From NCBI GenBank assembly GCA_039621445.1, contig CP154956.1, positions 64,372,257 through 64,436,256 on the forward strand: a DNA stretch of 64,000 nucleotides, written 5' to 3'. The position numbers were made by a program, and so were the translations under genes. Of this stretch, positions 50,972 to 59,798 are shown one piece after another (position 1 is the first letter of the stretch; each line of letters begins with the position of its first letter). Origin of the DNA: Euglena gracilis. Taxonomy: Eukaryota; Euglenida; Euglenophyceae; Euglenales. The notes under the pieces are model-generated. The model was not told the origin of the DNA, searched no databases, and saw only the letters and a program-made list of their open reading frames with translations.

Positions 50972-53709
50972 ATGCCTGCTACTGCACAGCCAGTGGAACT
51001 GGTCCTGAACATTCGGGGCCTGCGTACGTATTTGGAACGTGGCAGGCCTCGTTCGGGATGGGACCTGTTTTACGATGCCTTCGTGGCTCTCCAGGCTGGT
51101 GCCCAAGCAATAGTGGCACTGTGCTGCATGGTGCGGCTAAACCGCCGTACGCGTCGCACAGTGGAAGCGGTACGGGAGGCCTACATGCGGTCTTCATCTC
51201 ACCGTCCACGGTGGCTGGGACAGCTTGCCGCTGGTGCGTATGCTGTGTGGCGTACGCTGCATCGACAGGCCCAACCCCTCGAGGACCCCAGTGCGGCGGC
51301 CGAGAACACCCCCAGCTTGCGGGCGCTGCAGCAGCTTCCACGTGCAATGCGGCGAACGCTACGGCACACCGGCATCGTCGGCCGTACTGAGGTGCCGGTT
51401 GCAGCCCGTGCAGCAGTGGCGGCGCGGGACATCCTGGCCTCCCTGCGGAACCACCAGGTTGTCCTCTGGCTGGACAATTTCTGCTGGCTACGCTGGGGAA
51501 CGGACCCAGCCACACCGAACCTGAGCCAGAACCTCACCGCCTTTGGAACAGTGCAGATTACAAGTTGTACAGAGAGTCGTTCTCTTCAATTACAAACGTT
51601 AATGAGGGTACACCTGGCGGTGCTGTGAATAACCGAAATGTACTCATTTTTGCAATGAAAACGCCAAGGAAGCGTAAAACCGCTTGCTAACGCGAGGATA
51701 TGCATTTTTTGATTACATCTAACTACAGTAACACATCTGAATCATTACAAAGAACACACATGTGTGTAGCTTGCACTGACGTCGCTTCCTGCAGCTGGAG
51801 AACCTGATGCACCGCCAAGGCACGAGGACACGGTCCGTGACGTTCCCGGTGTCTCCAGGACATCCAGAGCTGAGTGACCTCATCGGCAACGTAGAAGTGG
51901 TGGCGTCCTCGTGTTGTACCGCGTCGCCGCTGCTGCACCAAGCCGTGGGTCGCATACGCCGGATGCAGCTCACCGAGACCAGCATTCGGGTGCCGCTGGA
52001 TGTGGCGCGGACCGACATGCGGTCACTGCAGTGGCGTCCTCTGTCGCTGACCGAGCAGGTGGTGTCAGCCAACCTGGACCTGCTGCTGGTGTTGCAGACG
52101 GCACGGTCACTGCAGCACCTCACGCGCCGCCAGACACCACTGCTGGTGGACGAGAACATCCACTACCGGTGCCTGCGGCTGCTGTACTCTGCATCAGCAT
52201 CGCGGTACTACGTGTCCCGCTACCTGGCCGAGGTTCCACTGCTGTACGGCATCTGGCACGCGTACAAGCACACCGTGACCATTGTGTACCGGGCGTTCTT
52301 CCCCGTGCTGGCCCACCTGGAGGTGTCCCCTGGTGACCACCACCTGACGTCCAGCCTGCGGAGCCACAGGAAGGTGCTGTACATGGAGAAGTTGTTCGCC
52401 AGCCTTCTGCTGTCCCGTGAGTCGGTCATGTCCCATTCTGAGTCGCTTATAGCACATGTGAAGCGGTTTTACGCTTCCTTTGCCCCTCTCATGAAATTAA
52501 CAGAAGTGTATCGGTTGCTACTTGCGCCTCAGCAGTCAGTTGACGACCAGAATGGATGACTGGACTCGCTCTGCAACAACAAGAGCTGAGCAACAGCAGC
52601 AACTCCGATCGTACCCGTACCAGCTGCTGCAGGGGCTGTTGAACATCCTGGTGTTCTATGCCCCTGCCTTGCTGCACCTGGGCCACGAGGTCCGTCAGTG
52701 TACCTGGAAGGGGAGACCCGAGGACGAGGTGAAGGGTACAACCGCTCGGCTGGTGCTGCAGAAGTGCCTCCTGCTGCTGATGCACCTGGAGCGCCTCATC
52801 AGCCCCGGAAGGCCGCCGTCGGAGTACCAGCGGACCATCTCCCTGTCCCTTCTGGGGTGGCAGGACTGGATGTCCCGGCTGCCTGGCTGCGTGTTCGTGG
52901 AGGAGGCCGGAGAGGCCATGCTGTCGAGGCTGTCCTCTGCCTGCAAGCGGAACCCCCACGTGACCAGCTTCGAGGGTACGCTGCACCTGTTCCTGAACCT
53001 CGGCGCCCCCTCCGGCGAGGCCCACCACAGCCGTGGCAGCCTCCGGAAGCAGCTGGTGCAGGAGATGGGCAGACGTCTGCGTGGCCTGGTGGGAAGCCCT
53101 GGTGACCGTCCGTTTCCGAAGAGGGTGGACAGCACCACCGTGCGGTGGCTGGTGGACCCGGAGACCTACCCCAACTGGATGGCACCAGATGTGTTGCCTA
53201 TGCGGATCAGCACTGAGCAGCTGCTGCCCGTCTTGCGGCATTCCCTGCAGACGCTGGTCCGAGGACAACGTCTGGCAGCAGATGTCGAGGACTGGCTCAG
53301 GAGCAACGTGGGCTGTGTCGATCCGGATCTGCTGCAGGAAAGAGAAGAGGCCATGGCCCCGTTCTTGGCACGCAGACGGACCAGAGCCAACGCAGCGGAC
53401 AGTGTTCCTCATCAAGCAGATGAAGCGGAAAACCGCCTCCTTGAGCCAGATGAAGCGGAAGACCGCTTCAAGGACAACGAAACTGCGCTGGAGGAGGTGG
53501 AGGCCTCAGGCGTGGCGGGTGACATGGAGGAGGGCAGCAGCTTGTACGAGCCGCCGGAGTCCCTCTACGAGCCGCCCGGCGACTTGTCGGACGGCTACGT
53601 GTCCGTGGGGGCCTCCGACGGATTGGACTGGCTGGGATCACTGCAAGGCAGTGATGAATCCGACGCTTCGTCGGATGTATCCGTGGCAGTGGTGTGTATC
53701 CAGCTTTAA
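50972..53709 (+). CDS. Element gene A: large unrecognised protein, candidate transposase
   Basis: ATG at 50,972, 48 bp after a hairpin copy. Exon 1 (50,972-51,550), then a phase-0 GT-AG intron, exon 2 (51,795 to about 52,416-52,424), a second intron with a hairpin, and exon 3 (from about 52,533-52,551 to TAA at 53,709); about 785 residues. The GTGAGT donor at 52,417 is out of phase with exon 3. In-phase options are GTCGGT at 52,421 or GTCATG at 52,425. Exon 1 ends with VVLWLDNFCWLRWG, a hydrophobic strand followed by D-N-F as in many DDE/RNase H-fold enzymes. Exon 2 has LLVDENIHYRCLRLLYSASA and PLLYGIWHAYKHTV. Exon 3 ends in an acidic Ser/Glu/Asp tail with two Y-E-P-P motifs. I cannot name the family; transposase is inference from size and context. 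Confidence 0.7.
51551..51794 (+). other. GT-AG intron 1 of gene A with hairpin
   Basis: GT at 51,551, AG at 51,793-51,794. Phase 0 on both sides. Contains the hairpin at 51,669-51,686, 108 bp before the acceptor. Confidence 0.65.
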
Positions 53710-54068
53710 ATTGTTCCTATACATAAGAATCAGGTTTCCTGATGTCATTGGGACACGATGGGTTGTCACGGCGGAAAACAAATCCATAAAACATAAACAA
53801 AAACAACAGAACCGCTGCTCGTAGAAAGCATGTACCAGACAAAAAGCAGATTTTTATTACCATGGTGCTATTTCGTTTGGGTAAGTAACTAAAAGCCTGG
53901 AGTGATTTGGAACTCAAGTCAAATGCAAAAAAATATGTGTGCCTTCTTGTTGGTTTGCTTGTTCAATTTCGGAAATAAATGATGACATTCCATTCATTTG
54001 TGTCTCATTTCCAGCATTTGTACACAAATGCGGCATATTTTACGCTTCTTCCGCACAGACCAGTTCCA
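53710..54068. other. Intergenic region between element genes A and B
   Basis: AT-rich, no hairpin palindrome, no open frame of note. Presumably holds the 3' end of A and the promoter of B. Confidence 0.5.
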
Positions 54069-56017
54069 ATGGCTCCCAAGAAGCTGGCGAAGGCGGACAC
54101 CACGGGACAGTCGATCCCGAAGCTGCTGGAAGATGAGGAGATGTGGCTGCAGAGGGAACAGGGTTACATTTGTGGAGTGTTTTGGTGAATAAACAATTGG
54201 AAACCTTATCTGTGGCACAATTACGTTGAATCCTTCTTCATTTGCAGGCATTTTCCATTTAACATGCAGGTCTGTTGATCAGTCAAATACAAAATAATGT
54301 TAATTTCATATTGAAGCGTAAAAACGCTTCATTGATGGGCATTTATGGAATTATGGAATTACTTCATCTAACCCTGCAGCCGGGCAGCTGGTCCTGGACG
54401 TTGACCTGAGCCGAGGGCAAGTCCGGCGACCCCGGCAGGAGCACGTCAACGACCTCATCACCGAACTGAATAACAATCCACCGCAGGAGCTGGTGCTGAC
54501 GGTGTGGCCGGAGAGAGGTGTCCACCAGCCCCCTCCATTCATATCGTGTTTGTCTATCCCGTGGTGCAAACCCCCTACTTTCAAATGGTTGAGATGGGAG
54601 TTGGTTTTTTTTTTGAACACTGCAGTTTGTTCATCTGTTTCATCATATGGCATTTCCCTATTGTGCCGTATGGGACAATGGACGTTTTCTGAATGTGTTC
54701 CCCTCTTTGCAGCTACCGGCAAGTGGGTGATACTGAGTGGTCAACATCGATACCTGGCCGCGTCGGCCATCGCCGATGCAGCCATCGCGGATTGCCGGCC
54801 ACCGCCAGCCTTCACAGAGAGGTTCCGGTGCAAGGTGGTGAAGGAGTACACCAGCATCGTCCAGCGCCAGCAGCTGGCCGGCAGGCTGCAGGCCATGGAC
54901 GGCAACGTCATGGACATGACTCTGGCGGACCGCCTGCACTGGCTGCTGAAGGAGGACCAACACGACCGGGATCTCGCAGAAGCCGAAGGAGTGGACTACA
55001 ACCCCACCAAGACGGAGCTGTTGAAGAACGTGTACAGCAAGACGGGTTGCCGGGAGACGGTGGACGGTGCCGTGGTGTGTTTTGTGATGGTGATGTTAAT
55101 CAGCGATGCATGAATGCATATCTGATGCATGTGATGACATATGTAACACCTCTGTTTCAAATAAACTGTTCACAAAGGAAGCGTTTTTCCGCTTCGTTGT
55201 GTTTTCTCTCGCCTTTTTTCTTCACAGCTGCAGTGGGTGAAGGCCATGATCCCGGTGACGGAGTGGGTGCTGCAGAGTGGACCGGAGGCTGTCGAGGTGG
55301 TGAAGAGGATGGAGGTGCGAGGTGGGGACCGGGTGGCCCCGGGTACATTCAAGTGCCTGGAGGCCATCTACCACCCGGACGACTTCGCGGAGCTGGCCCA
55401 GGTGATGTTGGACGACAAGGCCAAGCCCACCAGCCAGAGGCTGACCCAGGCTACTTTTTTATCCTGTTGTTCAAAATAGATTTGGATTGACAATCTGTGC
55501 TATGAACCATAAAAATTGTGTTTTTGAAATACGAAGCGTAATGCCGCTTCATTCTTACATTCTTTGATTTTTTATGTTTGTTTGCTTTCTATTCAATAAC
55601 AAAAAGTTGTCTGTAGTCAAGCAGGAGGCCTTCAGGCTGGTACGCCGAAGGACCTGGACATGGCTGCTGCAGCACCCGGAGCTGGATGCCGACGTTCTTC
55701 ACCCATCAAGAAGTATGTGTTGTTTTGCCCTATGCAATCTCATTGCTTGACTGTGATGAATGCACTTTTCTCTGGGGCTGTCTACCTTTACATATGTATA
55801 GATTCAAATGAAACAAATTATTGCTATCTGATGACCAGATGAAGCGGAAAAACGCTTCACTCACTCACATTCCCTTTTCTTTTTTACAGAGAACCTGGCC
55901 CAGGTGGCTGCGCTGGAGACCGCCCTGCAGCCGGAGCACATCAAGGTGCCGATGACCGGGGTGAAGTGGAGGTGGTCGCCGGAGGCCCCCTGTGCGGGGC
56001 CTAACTGCTTGACATAA
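54069..56017 (+). CDS. Element gene B: ParB/sulfiredoxin-like DNA-binding domain protein
   Basis: Six exons, about 345 residues: 54,069-54,162, 54,380-54,517, 54,713 to about 55,074, 55,228 to about 55,449, 55,622-55,712, 55,890-56,017 (TAA). Four of the five junctions keep phase with GT-AG ends; the exon 4 donor appears to be GC (CAG/GCTACT). Residues about 34-110 form a ParB/Srx-like domain: LVLDVDLSRGQVRRPRQEHV, NDLITEL, LVLTVWP, then GKWVILSGQHRYLAA, where S-G-Q-H-R corresponds to the G-E-R/H-R nucleotide-binding signature of ParB N-domains. A helical region rich in charged and Leu residues follows and may be the DNA-reading part. ParB proteins bind palindromic parS sites, so the adjacent palindromes are obvious candidate targets. 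Fold assignment is from motif; function is inference. Confidence 0.75.
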
Positions 56018-56109
56018 ACAAACAATGTGAATGTTTCACTTGTTTATCCCTCCCTGTATGTGATGCATGACTGTGGAATGCACACCCCTCTCCCATCCTG
56101 TGTCACTGA
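56018..56109. other. Short gap between element genes B and C
   Basis: 92 bp, no hairpin. The closeness leaves open that B and C are one transcript or even one gene with a different exon 6 ending. Confidence 0.5.
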
Positions 56110-58251
56110 ATGATAGCTGAGCCCCGGCATTGGCCCCCTGTCGAGGTGGTGCGCCGCGCGCCGCTGTGGGCCGACCCCCAGTACGAGGGCCTCAGGCAGC
56201 GGCTGCTGGGCCCGGTGATGGAGCCCGCCGTCAAGGTGGGGGGCATCTTCGGCACGCTGGACCTGCACGGGATGTCCCTGACCGGCCGTGTACCGTCGAC
56301 CCCCGGGAAGCCCAAGAGGCCGGAGGAGGAGGTCAGCAGCACGCAGGAGATCTCCACACCCGGCAAGTCCACGGCCAAGCGCGCTGCCCAGCCGGAGGCC
56401 CCGAAGACCGGCCTCATCCACGTGGTGCCCATGCAGTCCACGGACAACGCCTGGCCCAACGACCTCCGCCTGCTGGAGCTGGGGGCAGTGGTGGTGGAGG
56501 TGGAGCCCCAGCAGTTCGCCCTGGATGGCAGCCTGCACGCCGAGGTGGGCAGGACCATGATGCTGCGGGGTACGCCGATGATCGCCGTGGGTGCGGAGAT
56601 CGACCTGCGGGACCTCCATGGGCGGCTGTCGGCGATGATGGGGAGCGAGCGGACGGTCTTCCGCAAGGACATCCTGATGTGCTTCAATCCACCAACGCCG
56701 GACCTGGACTGGAACTTCGGGCGGCGAACTTTGGCGGTGTTCACCACGGACAACAAGCATAGAAAGGTAAATTTTATGTTTCAGTTGTTTTGAAGCGGAA
56801 AAGCGCTTCCCAATGATTTCGGATCTCGTTTTTTCATGTGTAATTTGTGGCATGCATATGAAAAGGTGCAACTGAGATTCCCTGTCTCTTCCGTTTGTGC
56901 CCCTCTCACGTAGGACCCCGTAACGATCACCCTGCAGGGGATGCACCAGGGCCCGGGTGACACTTTCAGTACAACGTTGTTGGTGCTACTGCAAACAATG
57001 ATTCAATCCGGTGTTTTTGGAATACGTGAAGGATCGCTTGTCGAGTTACAGATGTTATGTTCCATCATTTTGGTTTTGTTAATTTGCTTTTACTTTCAAT
57101 GTTTCTGTCATTTCATTGAGTGTCCCCCGGTGCACCCGATGTTGCCCATCTCGTCCCTGTGGAGGTGGTCTGGTGGTTCCTGCGGCGGCTGGAGGTGGCC
57201 ACCGCCGACTGGGTGATGGTGATCAGCTCCCGGGCGGTGCTGACCGCCCAGCTGGCGGTGCGGGCGGGCAGCGCCATCAACCTGCTGTGGGGTGTGCCGA
57301 CCCTGCAGGCGGGAGCCGCCGAGGCGCAGCAGCGCTGCCTGGACGACGTCAGCCGTGAGGTGAGGGTGGCCGACGGGCTGCCGCCCGTGGTCTGGGTTCA
57401 GGGTCGTCAGTGCTTCGTGTGCTGTCCCCCACCACAGAACTGTTTCGGTCATTCCATTTCAATGCCACTAATTGCTGAGGCTGTCGTTTCATTCCTAGTT
57501 GTCCTTATTTTTTGACAATTCGAAAAAGGAAGCGTAAAAGCGCTTCATATGAGTTTTAACATTTTTTCTTGTGCTTTCAGGATTTCATTTTGCATTTTGC
57601 CTCTGTCCTTTGCATTGATTGCCCTGTTGACAAGGACATCCACAGCAAGATCATGCACCAGCACGTCCTGAGCGCCTCCGGCTTGATCCCGGAGGGGACA
57701 GAGGCCACCGCAGCGCCGACGCAGGGGGAGCCCCCGGCCAAGCCGGCCGGGCGGGACCAGAAGGAGTCCAAGTCCAAGGAGACCAAGGAGTCCCAGGACA
57801 AGCCCAAGGAGAAGGAGGCCAAGGACAAACCGGAGAAGAAGACCAAGGACACGCCCAAGAAGGGCGCCCGCGGGAAGCAGTCCGCCTCCTCGCAGCAGCC
57901 GGCCAGGCACTCCTACGAGTCTTCCCCCGAGCCGCCGGAGCCTCGTACATCCAGGGAGCGGTCTAATAGTTGTCCACGTTACGTTTCTGCTTTCTTAATT
58001 TGCACTTGTCAAATTGGTTCTAATTTACTTAATGTTGTTTCATGAAGCGTTTTTCCGCTTCCTTTAGTCAAATGATCTGATTTTTCTCTGATGACATTCC
58101 TCTGTTAATGATGTTCCACTGTTATTCAACGCAATGTTATTTGACAAAGCCAGTCTCTGTGTTGCTTCCCTCCCGTTTGCGCCGCTCCCTGTTGTCGAGG
58201 AAACGGTCGGCGCTCGAGAACATCGAGGAGATGCTCGTGGATGACGAGTGA
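56110..58251 (+). CDS. Element gene C: unrecognised protein with Lys/Glu-rich tail
   Basis: Five phase-consistent exons: 56,110-56,766 (donor AAG/GTAAAT), 56,914-56,956, 57,121-57,359 (GAG/GTGAGG), 57,581-57,944, 58,154-58,251 (TGA); about 465 residues. The first exon has RHWPPVEVVRRAPLWADPQY, a low-complexity STPGK linker, and a folded-looking stretch (PNDLRLLELGAVVVEVEPQQ, TLAVFTTDNKHRK). Exon 3 has VEVVWWFLRRLEVATADWVM and LAVRAGSAINLLWGVPTLQA. Exon 4 is a long Lys/Glu/Ser/Pro tract, and the end is SRKRSALENIEEMLVDDE. No family recognised. The basic-acidic tail suggests a nuclear, chromatin- or DNA-associated partner of A or B. The ATG at 56,110 is the first in frame but an upstream exon is not excluded. 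Confidence 0.65.
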
Positions 58252-59495
58252 GCGGGCGGATGCGGCGGCCGCGGAGGCAGGCAGCGGGCGGCTGGTTCCA
58301 CCAGGGACTGCATTCACACTGGACCAGACCGTGCCCACACCCAGACCCAATCCACAACCATGCGCAGACTTTCGCCACGCCACAGGAGACCCATTTCGCC
58401 CTGTTCTTCCTTTGTGTTTGTCTTTGGCATGGCTGCGGATCTGGGGGCTATGGGGTTTGTTTCAGCTGTGACTCTGGTTTTGAGAATCAAAGATACAGAT
58501 CAGTTTCTGGATACTGTTTTACTGCTATGTGTCAGATGCATCTTCTCAGTTGTGTTTGATGATGCATTCAAGTTTGTTGTTGAGTTCAAATTAGGCTATA
58601 TCTTTGAGCATGAAGTGCTTTCACTTTCGTTGGTGACATTCCTCTCAGTTTTGGATCACTGCACTACTACATGAATCGGAGAAATTTAGTCTTCTCATTT
58701 GAGGAAGCGTAAAACCGCTTCATTGCCTTGTTGTCTGTTTTTTGCAGGTTTTCCTTCCTACCTCTCATGACGGCGGTGAACCTCAAGCGGGAACCTCAAG
58801 GGGGTTACAGGTCTGTATCGTTCTGTTTGTTCTTATTGTTGTCATTTTTGTTCTGAGTTCTATCTTTTACTGAACACATTTGTTAAACTGATTGTCAAAT
58901 CTGACTGCTTAATGCGTAAGGTTTCTCTTATCCCTTCTGAATAGAAGCACAATTGTTTGCGCGCTTTGATTTGCACCATCTGTGTTGACTTCATTTTCAT
59001 TTGATTTATAACATAATTTTTTCAAATTGTTATTGAAGCGTTATTACGCTTCCTTTTCGTGTTTTGTAAATTTTCTATACTTTTGACTGCGAATGAGTAG
59101 GTCCTGCTTTTCTGTTGTACATTTCAGTGACTTGTGATGGATTTTGAAGCGGAACGTCTCTGTTTCCGCTTCATGTTTTTTTTGTGTTTTTTTTCCCCCT
59201 TTTCAGGGGGATTCGCCGCCAACCTCCTGTGCCGGCAGCCGTCACCAGGTGTGTTTTTCAACTTTCTTGCTTTATTCAAAAAATATGGAGGGTTTTCGTT
59301 AATTTCCACTTATTTTTAAAATTTTCATGCCCTTTTGACTGGTTTTTGGACTTTCTAAAAGTTCGTTACTGCAAGCCAAACGCCCAGTCAGAAATGGCCT
59401 AAATTGGAACCTCTCCTAAAACTGTCAAAAAAAAACAGGCCTTTTTTGGAAGCGTTTTTACGCTTCCTTTTTCGTTTCCAGGTGCTTAAATTTTG
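58252..59495 (+). other. Right part of the element: hairpins and possible small exons
   Basis: AT-rich, four hairpins (58704, 59035, 59145, 59448). Three of them stand 13-33 bp before a good acceptor: TTTTTTGCAG/ at 58,747, CCTTTTCAG/ at 59,206, GTTTCCAG/ at 59,480. The first two would start exons 58,748-58,810 (63 bp) and 59,207-59,248 (42 bp) ending ACAG/GT and CCAG/GT, both multiples of three. They might be 3' exons of gene C or of a small fourth gene. The stretch 58,252-58,680 is open in part but not protein-like. Confidence 0.4.
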
Positions 59496-59517
59496 TGGGC
59501 AGTTTATGCCTCCTAAG
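59496..59517 (-). repeat. Right terminal inverted repeat, 22 bp
   Basis: Ends TTTATGCCTCCTAAG. Perfect inverse complement of 48,576-48,597. The last hairpin palindrome lies 28 bp inside it. Confidence 0.9.
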
Positions 59518-59522
59518 CCAAG
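59518..59522. repeat. Target-site duplication, right copy (CCAAG)
   Basis: Identical to 48,571-48,575. It continues outward as GGCTGTATGGG, a host sequence also seen near 15,967. Confidence 0.8.
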
Positions 59523-59798
59523 GGCTGTATGGGAATGGCTGGCGGGGGGCAGGCCCCACCTGCCACCCACGCCTCTGGGATTTCCAGGATTCCCATTCAG
59601 CCTGCCCCCCCCCATTAAAAACCAGGGGTGGGCCCTCGAGGACAGCAGTGGCGGGTCGCCTCCCCCCTGTGCACTGCGGCTGTTGGTTTGGTGCCTGTTC
59701 CCCCTCCTTCTGGCCTGGCGCTGTTCTTCGCCTCTGGCCCCTTCTGTCTGCGTGCGTGGAGGTGGCCGGAGCGTCCCCCCCCCCCCGCCCCGGGCGAA
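59523..59798. other. Host flank right of the element; no exon found
   Basis: Resumes C/G homopolymers at 59,607 and 59,776. The missing last glutaredoxin exon would be expected in or beyond this stretch but I could not identify it. Confidence 0.45.

Larger units (their letters stand above)
48714..59467. repeat. 24 dispersed hairpin palindromes GAAGCG-N(4-6)-CGCTTC
   Basis: Copies at 48714-48737, 48941-48960, 49303-49324*, 49624-49641, 49938-49955, 50182-50198*, 50538-50555, 50821-50842, 50903-50924, 51669-51686*, 52460-52477, 53422-53439*, 53452-53469, 54313-54332, 55178-55195, 55533-55550, 55840-55859, 56792-56809, 57529-57546, 58044-58061, 58704-58721, 59035-59052, 59145-59173 (longer loop), 59448-59467 (* = one mismatch or deletion). 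Arms are 6-10 bp, often extended to TGAAGCGG/CCGCTTCA or AGGAAGCGG/CCGCTTCCT. Loops are mostly AAAA or TTTT. Mean spacing is about 450 bp. I noticed no copy elsewhere in the window. Confidence 0.93.
48576..59517 (+). mobile_element. 10.94-kb DNA transposon-like element with 22-bp terminal inverted repeats and 5-bp target duplication
   Basis: The left end starts CTTAGGAGGCATAAACTGCC (22 bp, 48,576-48,597) and the right end is its perfect inverse complement (59,496-59,517). Imperfect similarity continues about 12 bp further in. Both ends abut CCAAG (48,571-48,575 and 59,518-59,522), the mark of a cut-and-paste-type insertion. Inside are three plus-strand multi-exon genes (A, B, C), GT-AG introns, and 24 GAAGCG...CGCTTC hairpins. 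There are no G/C homopolymers, unlike the host DNA on either side. The superfamily is not recognised: a 5-bp duplication and these termini do not match TTAA, TA, 8-bp or CACTA-type elements. Perfect ends suggest recent insertion. Confidence 0.88.

Noticed and set aside
48714-59467. CRISPR array
   Set aside because: The repeated unit is a short palindrome at irregular 30-1000 bp spacing, in introns and exons, in a eukaryotic intron-bearing context; there are no uniform spacers and no cas genes.
48714-59467. Bacterial-type transcription terminators
   Set aside because: The hairpins look terminator-like, but they lie upstream of splice acceptors and within open exons of spliced genes.
48576-59517. 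Contaminating bacterial or viral contig joined by misassembly
   Set aside because: Exact terminal inverted repeats plus a 5-bp direct duplication at both junctions, and GT-AG introns inside, argue for a genuine insertion in a eukaryotic genome.
48576-59517. Maverick/Polinton, Helitron or LTR element
   Set aside because: Terminal repeats are only 22 bp with a 5-bp duplication. No polymerase B, capsid, ATPase, Rep-helicase or reverse transcriptase sequence was recognised.
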